Shown here: positions 6,832 to 13,916 of the stretch, in pieces
Numbering within the stretch: the first letter of the stretch is position 1
Layout: every line of letters begins with the position of its first letter
Assembly (NCBI GenBank): GCA_052169645.1
Contig: JBQNCA010000028.1
Coordinates: 1-21,178 of the forward strand
Source: JAIKWW01 sp052169645
GTDB taxonomy: Bacteria > Bacillota > Clostridia > Peptostreptococcales > Anaerovoracaceae
DNA: 21,178 bases
Direction of reading: 5' to 3'
Made by a program: the position numbers and the translations under genes
Notes under the pieces: model-generated
What the model was told of the DNA's origin: nothing
Seen by the model: only the letters and a program-made list of their open reading frames with translations
Databases searched by the model: none

Positions 6832-9673
6832 CATTTACCTCCTGCTCATGAGACATTTCCTTTTCAAGATCATCGTTGCCTTCGTTAATTTCCTCAATAG
6901 ATGTCGAAGGTTCAGCTTTCAAGCTGTTAATATCTTTTATTTTATTCTGCTCCGAATTTAATCTGAGCTCATAATCCGCCTTTGAAATCAACACTTTTCG
7001 AGGCTTACTACCTTCGCTTGCACCTATAATACCTCGAGCCTCCATAAGATCTATAAGACGCCCGGCCCTGTTATAACCTATACGAAAGCGTCTTTGCAAC
7101 ATCGATGCCGATGCTTGATTGGCATTTAATACCAATTCTATTGCATCGTTCATCAATTCATCCTCATCATCGGAATCCTCCGTGAAACCTGTATCTACTG
7201 TTTCTATTTCATTTAAAATAGCTTTAGCCGCCTCTTTATCGGCATTTTCATCCATTTGAGATTTCCAGAATTCTATAACGGAGCCGACTTCATCATCGGT
7301 CACAAACGGGCCCTGAAGTCTCATAGGCTGAGCCTTACCCAAAGGATAATACAACATATCACCCTTTCCTACAAGCTTTTCCGCACCTGCCCGATCAAGT
7401 ATAGTTCTGGAATCTACCTGAGATGAAACCGCAAAGGCTATCCTGGAAGGAATATTTGCCTTAATAAGTCCTGTAACAACATCCACGGAAGGTCGCTGTG
7501 TTGCTACGACAAGATGCATGCCGGCAGCTCTCGCAAGCTGAGCCAGACGGCATATAGATTCTTCAACCTGCTTTGCAGCAGCCATCATTAAATCGGCAAG
7601 CTCATCTATGATAATTACAATTTGAGGCAAAGGTTTAAAATCTTCTCCTTCAACCGACAATTTTTCATTATAAGCTTTCAGATCTCTTACGCCTTTTTCA
7701 GCAAATTTCTTGTATCTGCTGTTCATCTCCTGTACAGCCCAGGCAAGCGCCGCCGCCGCTTTTGTAGGATCGGTAACCACTGGTATCAGCATGTGTGGAA
7801 TACCGTTATAATTTCCAAGCTCTACAACCTTCGGATCTATCAATATGAGCTTGACCTCATCCGGAGTAGCATTATAAAGGATACTCATAATAATAGAATT
7901 AATGCATACGCTCTTTCCCGAGCCTGTAGAACCTGCTATCAACAAATGAGGCATGTCCTTTAAATCTCCGACTATAGAATTGCCGGCAATATCTTCGCCT
8001 ACAACAAAGCTTATTTTTGACTTTGTCTTACGAAAAGCATCCGACTCTATCATTTCTTTCAGGGTTACCAAATCGGAAACATCGTTTTCAACTTCTATGC
8101 CTACAGCAGCTTTCCCCGGAATAGGCGCTTCTATTCGTAGACTTTTGGCTTCAAGATTAAGTGCTATATCGTCTGAAAGACGCACTATGCTGTTTACCTT
8201 TACACCTGTATCCGGTTGAATTTCATAACGGGTAACCGACGGACCTTTCTGTACATCCTTAACATGGGCGTTTACACCGAAATCATGCAATACCTTTTCG
8301 AGCCTCGAAGCTTTTTCTGCAAGCTCGGCTTCTTCATTTTCACTGTAATTGTGTGTAACACTTCTTAGCAGGCTCGTCGGAGGAAGTTCATAATGCGTAT
8401 CGCCTTCGTCTATCTTAATTTCAGAATTTAAGGCTTCAGCTCCGGCAGCTATTGCAGCCTTCGCCTCCGATCTCGTCATAATCCTCGCATCTGCATCCCC
8501 CTCATTTACACCCGAATTTTCAGGCGAAGGCTCTTGCACAGTCTCCGACTGCAAAGGCTCAGCTTCAACCGAAGCCTTTGTTCGTTTCATCGACGGCGCT
8601 TCATCACCTTTATGCGGCAGATAGCCATGTAAAAAACTTACATCCGATTTCACCGTATCCGAATCCGGTTCACCTGCCATTCCCGACGCAAACATAGAAT
8701 CATCATTCATATATTCCATTATAATACGTTGATTTGTCCTTTTATCCGCACCCTCAGCTTCCACATCGGCAGTCTTTACATTTTCTATAAACGAAGGTAG
8801 CGCCGTCTCAGCCGCAGCCGCACCTTTAGGCGGAGCTTCATAATCGGTGCGACCTTTCGATTCCGTCTTGGCTAAATGGACTGCCGGCAAAACGGAATCT
8901 GCATAAGCTTCCTGTGAAATTTCAGTTTCTTGAATTTCATCTTCTTCCTGCTGTTTTTTAAGCTGTTTTTCTATACGCTTCTTTCTGCGATTTTCCAAAA
9001 ATACCGATATAGGTGTATTGACTATGAGCATTATAGAAATAATCATAATCAATATGCCTATAATTATTAAGCCGGCCACAGCAACAAACTTGACAAGAAG
9101 CCATGCCAGAAACATGCCTATCACGCCGCCGCTGTCCAAATTAACTCCTGCGGTAAAGCTTTCTTTTATAAAGTTTATGCTGAAAAGCTCCTGATGCACG
9201 GCAGGAAATCTCGCCGAATTCAACATACATATGTCAACAAACATCAGCAGCGAAAAAAATACGGTTCGTCCGTTCAGATGCGCCATATAATTCATAAGAA
9301 CAAACAGAGAATATATTATCACATAAAAAGGCAATATATATGCTCCAAGCCCGAATATACCCTTAAGAGTCATACTCAGTATCGCACCGAATTTTCCTGT
9401 AACATCGGTCATAACGGAAAGTATAAGAAATATACCTGCCGCTACCATACAAACTGCGATAAGCTCATCTAAAAGGCGTTTTTTTCTATAGATTTTATCT
9501 AATGATGCCTGTATTTCTTTTTCCTTTTCTTCCTTGCTCTTACCTTTGACATTTGATTTTGCCGAAGCTGATGTCTTTTTCTTATTTGCATAAGAAGCGT
9601 TCTTTCCGACTGATGATAAAGATTTTCTTGAGGATGAAGTATCAGTTTTTTTATCGTTTTTCTTTACGGCCAT
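6815..9673 (-). CDS. ftsK: DNA translocase FtsK/SpoIIIE
   Basis: Septal ATP-driven DNA pump that clears chromosomes from the division site or moves them into the prespore. The 952-residue protein starts with a basic stretch (to about 65). Roughly four membrane helices follow between residues 70 and 230. Next is a long, low-complexity, acidic linker (about 240-430), then the motor. Walker A is GSTGSGKS at 581-588 (K587). A conserved LILIDPK follows, and Walker B is IIIDELADLMMAAAKQ. The C-terminal gamma winged-helix region (ASASMLQRRFRIGYNRAGRL, then IDLMEARGIIG) binds orienting DNA sequences. Whether it acts in division, sporulation or both cannot be told from sequence. It starts 28 nt after uppP and its end overlaps the rimO start. 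Confidence 0.96.
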   Translation of the reverse strand: MAVKKNDKKTDTSSSRKSLSSVGKNASYANKKKTSASAKSNVKGKSKEEKEKEIQASLDKIYRKKRLLDELIAVCMVAAGIFLILSVMTDVTGKFGAILSMTLKGIFGLGAYILPFYVIIYSLFVLMNYMAHLNGRTVFFSLLMFVDICMLNSARFPAVHQELFSINFIKESFTAGVNLDSGGVIGMFLAWLLVKFVAVAGLIIIGILIMIISIMLIVNTPISVFLENRRKKRIEKQLKKQQEEDEIQETEISQEAYADSVLPAVHLAKTESKGRTDYEAPPKGAAAAETALPSFIENVKTADVEAEGADKRTNQRIIMEYMNDDSMFASGMAGEPDSDTVKSDVSFLHGYLPHKGDEAPSMKRTKASVEAEPLQSETVQEPSPENSGVNEGDADARIMTRSEAKAAIAAGAEALNSEIKIDEGDTHYELPPTSLLRSVTHNYSENEEAELAEKASRLEKVLHDFGVNAHVKDVQKGPSVTRYEIQPDTGVKVNSIVRLSDDIALNLEAKSLRIEAPIPGKAAVGIEVENDVSDLVTLKEMIESDAFRKTKSKISFVVGEDIAGNSIVGDLKDMPHLLIAGSTGSGKSVCINSIIMSILYNATPDEVKLILIDPKVVELGNYNGIPHMLIPVVTDPTKAAAALAWAVQEMNSRYKKFAEKGVRDLKAYNEKLSVEGEDFKPLPQIVIIIDELADLMMAAAKQVEESICRLAQLARAAGMHLVVATQRPSVDVVTGLIKANIPSRIAFAVSSQVDSRTILDRAGAEKLVGKGDMLYYPLGKAQPMRLQGPFVTDDEVGSVIEFWKSQMDENADKEAAKAILNEIETVDTGFTEDSDDEDELMNDAIELVLNANQASASMLQRRFRIGYNRAGRLIDLMEARGIIGASEGSKPRKVLISKADYELRLNSEQNKIKDINSLKAEPSTSIEEINEGNDDLEKEMSHEQEVNDEGIY

Positions 9674-9701
9674 TCCTCATTATCCCCCTATACAAAATTT
9701 T

Positions 9702-10541
9702 CTACACAAGAATTGAATAACCTACAAGCAGTGCTCCTACAATCCACGTATAGAATGAAAAATATATCAATTTTTTATCAGTAACCGCTTTGATCATTAT
9801 TTTGATTGCAAAATAACCTGAAATTGCGGCTACCGTTATACCTGCAAGCACTATGCCGAGGCTTATACCTGAACCGTCAGCGGCATGCTTAAAAACGGTT
9901 GACAATTCCATTAAAAAAGCTCCCAGAACGGACGGTATGGAAATTAAAAATGCAAATCTAACTGCATGAGCCCTTTCAAACCTTGATGCCAGACCTCCTA
10001 TCATGGTCGCTCCCGATCTGGATATTCCCGGACATATTGCTATCGCCTGACACACGCCTATAAGTAAAGCATTAAAAATGCTCATTTCCATTACGCCTTT
10101 ATCTCCGCCGCCTTTATTCTCTGCAAAGAAAAGTCCTGTTCCTGTTATTATAAGACTGACACCTATAAATGTTATATTTGAATAAAAACTCTCAAACAAA
10201 TCATTGAATAAAAGACCTATGATTGCCGTCGGAATCGTTGCTATCACTATCATAATTCCGAGTCTTCGAGTCTCGTTCTTGTTCATCTGTATTCCCTGCC
10301 CCGTAACTATATCCTTTATAAGTGCGAACAGTTCTTTAAGAAGATCCCATATATCATGTCTGTAAGCAAAAAAAATGGAAATCAAAGTTCCGAAATGCAG
10401 CATGACTGTAAACATAAGTACGTTATCGGTATCAACGCCGAACATGTGTTGCAATACAGCAAGATGTCCCGAACTGCTTATAGGAAGAAACTCCGCAAGT
10501 CCCTGAACCAACCCCAGTATCATAGATTCAATCAATGTCAT
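9702..10541 (-). CDS. uppP: Undecaprenyl-diphosphatase UppP (BacA family)
   Basis: Membrane phosphatase that converts undecaprenyl diphosphate to the monophosphate, recycling the lipid carrier for peptidoglycan. Loss or gain alters bacitracin sensitivity. The 279-residue protein has the family length and is largely hydrophobic. The N-terminal motif is VQGLAEFLPISSSGH (Q13, E17, serines 22-24, H26), matching (E/Q)xxxE plus the serine-rich loop. The second signature is PGISRSGAT with R175. It heads the putative uppP-ftsK-rimO-pgsA operon. The ribosome binding site AAGGAA is modest and 9 nt away. The predicted promoter at 10690-10718 would give an untranslated leader of about 140 nt. Confidence 0.96.
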   Translation of the reverse strand: MTLIESMILGLVQGLAEFLPISSSGHLAVLQHMFGVDTDNVLMFTVMLHFGTLISIFFAYRHDIWDLLKELFALIKDIVTGQGIQMNKNETRRLGIMIVIATIPTAIIGLLFNDLFESFYSNITFIGVSLIITGTGLFFAENKGGGDKGVMEMSIFNALLIGVCQAIAICPGISRSGATMIGGLASRFERAHAVRFAFLISIPSVLGAFLMELSTVFKHAADGSGISLGIVLAGITVAAISGYFAIKIMIKAVTDKKLIYFSFYTWIVGALLVGYSILV

Positions 10542-10671
10542 TTTAAAAATTTCCTTTCATTAAAAATAACTTATAAATTCTACATTCATGATATAAAAAG
10601 CATCCTGTTCATTTATTTTTTACCATATAAATATGAGCATACAGGAATATCATCTGATTGTATACCGAAAT

Positions 10672-10706
10672 GCACAAAAATTACATATTATTATAGCACA
10701 AAAATT
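10672..10706. repeat. Two direct copies of GCACAAAAATT at the uppP promoter
   Basis: GCACAAAAATT occurs at 10672-10682 and 10696-10706, 24 bp apart start to start. The copies flank the -10 box of the predicted uppP promoter. A related sequence, GCACAAATTTTC, is at 10806-10817, before the DUF134 gene. They could be regulator sites on the same DNA face or chance AT-rich repeats. Confidence 0.45.
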
Positions 10707-10718
10707 TCTTTAATCATA
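10690..10718 (-). promoter_or_regulatory. Candidate uppP promoter with extended -10
   Basis: On the minus strand, TGC-TATAAT (-10 at 10690-10695) is a perfect extended -10 element. The -35 candidate TATGAT (10713-10718), 17 nt away, is weak. It lies in the 298-nt divergent gap between uppP and the DUF134 gene. The rest of that gap is AT-rich and shows no gene. Confidence 0.55.
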
Positions 10719-10760
10719 TTGCTAAATACTCATGATTCAACTATTTTGAGTTATTGACAT

Positions 10761-10789
10761 TTGCCTTTTACTCTAAGGTATTGTATAAT
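10761..10789 (+). promoter_or_regulatory. Promoter of the DUF134 gene
   Basis: TTGCCT (10761-10766), a 17-nt spacer and a perfect TATAAT (10784-10789). A better -35 hexamer, TTGACA, sits at 10754-10759 but 24 nt from that -10. Within the spacer is CCTT-TTACTCT-AAGG, an interrupted dyad. The sequence TTATTGACATTTG (10751-10763) resembles one arm of the palindrome before the next gene and may be a regulator site. Confidence 0.6.
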
Positions 10790-10839
10790 AGCGTTAAAGT
10801 ACAATGCACAAATTTTCTAAAACGGAAAAGGTGATTTAT

Positions 10840-11253
10840 ATGGCAAGACCGGAAAAATGTAAACAGATATGCAATATTCCGAAAAACAGCCGGTTTTATT
10901 GTGAAAATTTAGAAAACAGCAATAATTTCACTGTATTGACCCTCGAAGAATATGAGACTATACGCCTCATAGACTATATAGGACTTACTCAGGCGGAATG
11001 TGCCGAGCAGATGCATGTAGCCCGTACAACAGTCCAACGTCTTTATACGGATGCTCGCAGAAAACTGGCAGAATTTATTATTAACGGTACTACTCTTGAT
11101 ATTTGCGGCGGCAATTATAAGATATGTGAAAATAATGAAATTTGTTGTCAGGAATTCAGCTGTGTAAATAGAAAATGCGGCTGTACCTGTGATCTGCGGA
11201 TATCTACTTTATGTGACAAAAGCATGCCCGATGTTTTTGTTACCGAAAAATAA
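10840..11253 (+). CDS. DUF134 (UPF0251) helix-turn-helix regulator with cysteine-rich tail
   Basis: 137 residues. The first 85 match the DUF134/UPF0251 family: a MARPEKCKQIC start, then LTLEEYETIRLIDYIGLTQA and a sigma-like helix-turn-helix (CAEQMHVARTTVQRLYTDAR) near residues 47-75, ending in INGTTLDICGGNYKI. Such proteins are thought to bind DNA, but their targets are not known to me. The tail after residue 88 carries nine cysteines in 37 residues (89, 96, 102, 103, 108, 113, 115, 117, 125), with four more before it. This suggests binding of a metal or Fe-S cluster, or redox sensing. The start is the ATG after AAGGTGA, not the in-frame ATG 12 codons earlier, because MARP is the family N-terminus. 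It is followed by a small four-cysteine protein gene. Confidence 0.88.
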   Translation: MARPEKCKQICNIPKNSRFYCENLENSNNFTVLTLEEYETIRLIDYIGLTQAECAEQMHVARTTVQRLYTDARRKLAEFIINGTTLDICGGNYKICENNEICCQEFSCVNRKCGCTCDLRISTLCDKSMPDVFVTEK

Positions 11254-11272
11254 TAAGTTTAAAAATAGTATT

Positions 11273-11297
11273 TATGTCAATAAATATTATTGACATA
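11273..11297. repeat. Perfect 11+3+11 bp palindrome, likely operator
   Basis: Arms TATGTCAATAA (11273-11283) and TTATTGACATA (11287-11297) around ATA. The right arm contains most of the -35 box of the next promoter. No U-run follows on either strand, so a terminator is less likely than a binding site for a dimeric repressor. The upstream DUF134 protein is the obvious candidate; this is inferred from position only. Confidence 0.75.
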
Positions 11298-11318
11298 TGT
11301 TCAAAATTATGTTTTAAT
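11290..11318 (+). promoter_or_regulatory. Promoter of the small four-cysteine protein
   Basis: Consensus TTGACA (11290-11295), 17-nt spacer, and TTTAAT (11313-11318) preceded by TGT, an extended -10. The -35 box is embedded in the palindrome at 11273-11297, so binding there would block RNA polymerase. Confidence 0.75.
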
Positions 11319-11378
11319 AGTTAAAGAAATCTTGATGAGCATTTGCTCCATTATAAAATACGAAAGAAGGCGAACATC

Positions 11379-11582
11379 GTGGGAAGAATAGTACATACAA
11401 CTGACAGTATAGGACGTAGAGGTGTAGCTCAGGGCGAGATTTGCAAGACTTGTCCCGGAGGATGTAAAACTGATTGTCTCAGAGCAGGCGTAAATGTTGA
11501 ATACACTCGACTTGGTGATTATGATTTCTCAATTAATTTTAAACACATCGAACCGAGCGACGATGAAAACGCAGAATATTAA
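11379..11582 (+). CDS. Small protein with a four-cysteine cluster, unknown function
   Basis: 67 residues if started at the GTG at 11379, which has AGAAGG 8 nt upstream. The open frame extends 12 codons further upstream to a TTG, but that start lacks a good ribosome binding site. The only clear feature is ICKTCPGGCKTDC: cysteines 22, 25, 29 and 33, spacing CX2CX3CX3C, which could hold zinc or an Fe-S cluster. The N-terminus (GRIVHTTDSIGRRG) is basic, the C-terminus (EPSDDENAEY) acidic. No membrane segment or signal peptide is seen. I do not recognise the family. It lies 125 nt after the DUF134 regulator, has its own promoter overlapped by a palindrome, and ends before a strong terminator. Codon use looks native and the ribosome binding site is good, so it is likely a real gene. 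Confidence 0.75.
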   Translation: MGRIVHTTDSIGRRGVAQGEICKTCPGGCKTDCLRAGVNVEYTRLGDYDFSINFKHIEPSDDENAEY

Positions 11583-11630
11583 ATAAATTTGCACTATTAC
11601 CTTACTTATATAAAATCGCTTATGTCCAAA

Positions 11631-11665
11631 ATGAAAAAGCCGCAGTAAATCTGCGGTTTTTTCAT
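11631..11665. terminator. Bidirectional terminator between convergent genes
   Basis: CCGCAG-TAAAT-CTGCGG (11640-11645 and 11651-11656) extended by ATGAAAAAG against TTTTTTCAT on the outside, giving about 15 pairs. T6 follows the GC stem on the plus strand and A5 precedes it, giving T5 on the minus strand. It lies 48 nt after the four-cysteine gene and abuts the yerC stop codon, so it serves both. Confidence 0.92.
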
Positions 11666-11962
11666 TTATTTTTCTTTAAGCCTGTCCATTATTATATCGT
11701 AACCTCCCGCTCCGTATTGAAGAGTACGATTTATACGACTTATTGTTGCCGTGCTTGCTCCCGTAGATTCCTCTATGGAACTATAGGTCATTTTTTCAAG
11801 AAGCATTTTGGCAACTTCATACCGTTGAGACATGGCTTTTATTTCTTTCACCGTACAAAGGTCTTCAAAAAAGCGATAACATTCCTCCACATTCTTCAAC
11901 GAAAGAATTGCTTCAAAAAGATCCTCTGCTTCTCTGCTTTCCAATTTTGAATGATATTTCAT
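11666..11962 (-). CDS. yerC: YerC/YecD-family TrpR-related DNA-binding protein
   Basis: 98 residues with the fold of the tryptophan repressor superfamily: a helical N-terminus (LFEAILSLKNVEECYRFFED), then LCTVKEIKAMSQRYEVAKML, the helix-turn-helix MTYSSIEESTGASTATISRI and the tail NRTLQYGAGGYDIIMDRL. This matches the Firmicute YerC/YecD family, whose target genes are unclear. It is distinct from true TrpR. The ATG at 11960-11962 is preferred over the one 18 codons upstream because AGGGGT lies 6 nt before it and the family begins near this point. The gene has its own promoter in the 121-nt gap after recJ. Confidence 0.9.
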   Translation of the reverse strand: MKYHSKLESREAEDLFEAILSLKNVEECYRFFEDLCTVKEIKAMSQRYEVAKMLLEKMTYSSIEESTGASTATISRINRTLQYGAGGYDIIMDRLKEK

Positions 11963-12027
11963 TATTATACCCCTGTTTGACGTCGACACGAACGATGTTA
12001 TTCTCAACTTTAACACTTCACAGCAAT

Positions 12028-12056
12028 ATAATACTATATTTCCGATTTATTAACAA
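12028..12056 (-). promoter_or_regulatory. yerC promoter
   Basis: On the minus strand, TTGTTA (12051-12056), a 17-nt spacer and TATTAT (12028-12033). It lies about 27 bp after the recJ stop codon, so yerC can be expressed apart from recJ. Confidence 0.7.
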
Positions 12057-12083
12057 TAATTTTTAAAAACAAATTACATATAT

Positions 12084-13733
12084 TTATCCGATATCAATAA
12101 TTTTTTTAATATTAAGCTGAACAGTTTTTTTATTATTCCAAATATTAATTTCTATTTCACCTAATATATTCATGGTATTTCCTTCTGAAATCTGTACCTG
12201 AGATGCCGAAACGGTATCAAACAGTACTGCATCAAAGCTCACGCCGGCTCCGTCACTGCAAACATATTTTCTGTATTGATTTTCCTTTCCAATATGCCAA
12301 ATTCTATGAACGAGTATATCTTTAACCTCAAAAATAGGCTTTTTATTATCCTGTCCGAAAGGTTCCATCGCTGATATCTGCTCTGCAAGCTCAAGGCTGA
12401 TATCTCTCGAGGCTATAACAGCATCCGGCTTAATCTCATATTTAAACAATAAAGGATTTAATTGCAGGAGTTGGAGCATATCCTGATTAAGTGCATATGT
12501 CAGATATTCCATGCGATTCCTGTACATTGTAAATCCGCATGCTCCGGCATGTCCTCCGAATTTAAAAAAGCAATCTTCATATTTTTTTAAAATATCGTAA
12601 AGATGAATATTATCCGTACTTCTTCCTGTTCCCTTTATCAATTCCTTATCGTCCATCTCGGTAAGGACTATCACTGGTCTGTCGTACTTTTCACGAAGCT
12701 TACCCGCCACTATACCGGTTACACCTTCATTTGCCGAGCCTGCATAATATACAATAAAGTTATCTCTTTCGGATTTTGCTTCAATTTCTTCTACTGCCGA
12801 ATTGAATATTTCGTTTTGCAAATTTCTTCGTTCTTCATTCAAATTGTTCAGCTCCGAAGCAAGTTGTACAGCCTCTTCCATATTTATGCTGCTAAGAAGC
12901 TCAACGCTGAGATTGGCTGAACTCAGTCTGCCTGCTGAGTTGATTCGAGGTACTATACCGAAAGCTATATTATATGAATCAAGATTCTTCGAATTTATTT
13001 TTCCTACCTGCATAAGAGCTTTCAAACCGATTCTCTCCTGCTTTTTCATGGCGGCAATACCGTACTTAACCAGAGTTCTGTTTTCGTCAAGCAAAGGTAC
13101 TATATCCCCTATGGTTGCAATACCTACGATATCAAGAACCTCTTTCAAAACATCTTTTCCCATATCCAGACGTCTTGCTATAGCCTGTGTCAGCTTAAAT
13201 GCCACTCCACATCCGCATAAAAAAGGACACGGATATTTATCATCCTCCTGTTTCGGATTGAGAATTATACAATCTGCAGTCTTGTCCGTCATGCTGTGAT
13301 GATCGGTAACCACAACGTCCATTCCCAGCTCCTTTATACGAGCGATTTCCTCTACTGCAGTACATCCGCAGTCAACGGTTATAATCAGATTCACATCATC
13401 TCTCGCCATTTTTTCTACGGCTTTCATGTTAAGACCGTAACCTTCATCAAATCTTGAAGGTATATAGTAAATCACATTTTCCGTAAGCTTTGTCAAAATC
13501 GTTCTCATAACAACGACAGATGTAACTCCGTCCGCATCATAATCACCGAATATACAGATGCGTTTTCCTGAATTTGCATATTCTATTATAAGATCTACAG
13601 CCTCTTTCATTCCCTTTATCAAAAAAGGGTCATATGTCAGTTTAGGCTTATCCGAAAAATATTCCTCTATATCCGCTTCAGTCTCAAATCCTCTTTTTTC
13701 TAATATTTTTCTTATAATTTCACTTATTTGCAT
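12084..13733 (-). CDS. recJ: Single-stranded-DNA-specific exonuclease RecJ
   Basis: 5'-3' exonuclease that works in recombination, base excision and mismatch repair. The 549-residue protein has the DHH phosphoesterase motifs: GDYDADGVTS (D64, D66, D68), VDCGC (D121) and TDHH at 143-146. The DHHA1 domain motif GGHAGACGFT follows, then a C-terminal OB-like domain. It is slightly shorter than the E. coli protein but all catalytic blocks are present. The N-terminus (ILEKRGFETEADIEEYFSDK) is the usual RecJ start. The ribosome binding site (AGGAA, 7 nt away) is weak. The 183-nt gap upstream holds the terminator of the cell-wall operon; no clear promoter was found in its AT-rich remainder. Confidence 0.96.
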   Translation of the reverse strand: MQISEIIRKILEKRGFETEADIEEYFSDKPKLTYDPFLIKGMKEAVDLIIEYANSGKRICIFGDYDADGVTSVVVMRTILTKLTENVIYYIPSRFDEGYGLNMKAVEKMARDDVNLIITVDCGCTAVEEIARIKELGMDVVVTDHHSMTDKTADCIILNPKQEDDKYPCPFLCGCGVAFKLTQAIARRLDMGKDVLKEVLDIVGIATIGDIVPLLDENRTLVKYGIAAMKKQERIGLKALMQVGKINSKNLDSYNIAFGIVPRINSAGRLSSANLSVELLSSINMEEAVQLASELNNLNEERRNLQNEIFNSAVEEIEAKSERDNFIVYYAGSANEGVTGIVAGKLREKYDRPVIVLTEMDDKELIKGTGRSTDNIHLYDILKKYEDCFFKFGGHAGACGFTMYRNRMEYLTYALNQDMLQLLQLNPLLFKYEIKPDAVIASRDISLELAEQISAMEPFGQDNKKPIFEVKDILVHRIWHIGKENQYRKYVCSDGAGVSFDAVLFDTVSASQVQISEGNTMNILGEIEINIWNNKKTVQLNIKKIIDIG

Positions 13734-13843
13734 AATATATTCCTAATTTTTTATATTTTCAATGCATATAATCTGTTCTATAAAATTTGATTACAGCTTT
13801 TAATATCAACAATACACTAACAAGTGCCTACTTAAATCAACTT

Positions 13844-13878
13844 AAAAAGCAGGCTGTTCGTTTTGCGAAGCAACCTGC
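13844..13878 (-). terminator. Terminator of the ftsEX-M23 peptidase operon
   Basis: Stem GCAGG/CCTGC (13849-13853 and 13874-13878) with an inner TTCG/CGAA pair and a TTTTG loop. On the minus strand TTTTT follows (complement of 13844-13848). It lies 38 nt after the stop codon of the M23 peptidase gene. Confidence 0.8.
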
Positions 13879-13916
13879 ATATTTATAATATTTGCTACAC
13901 TGTTAATTTCATATCG

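Noticed and set aside
10356..10757. Plus-strand open frame of 133 codons from uppP into the gap
   Set aside because: It overlaps conserved uppP in antisense, lacks a ribosome binding site, and the gap part is AT-rich with promoter signals.
10754..10789. MerR-type promoter with an over-long spacer before the DUF134 gene
   Set aside because: TTGACA to TATAAT is 24 nt, longer than the 19-20 of MerR promoters, no MerR gene is nearby, and TTGCCT gives a normal 17-nt spacer.
11975..12000. CGAACGATGTTATTC upstream of yerC as a second SOS box
   Set aside because: Only one half-site matches; GAAC-N4-GTTC is not present.
12802..13299. Plus-strand open frame of 165 codons within recJ
   Set aside because: Lies opposite the conserved RecJ motifs; explained by codon bias on the other strand.
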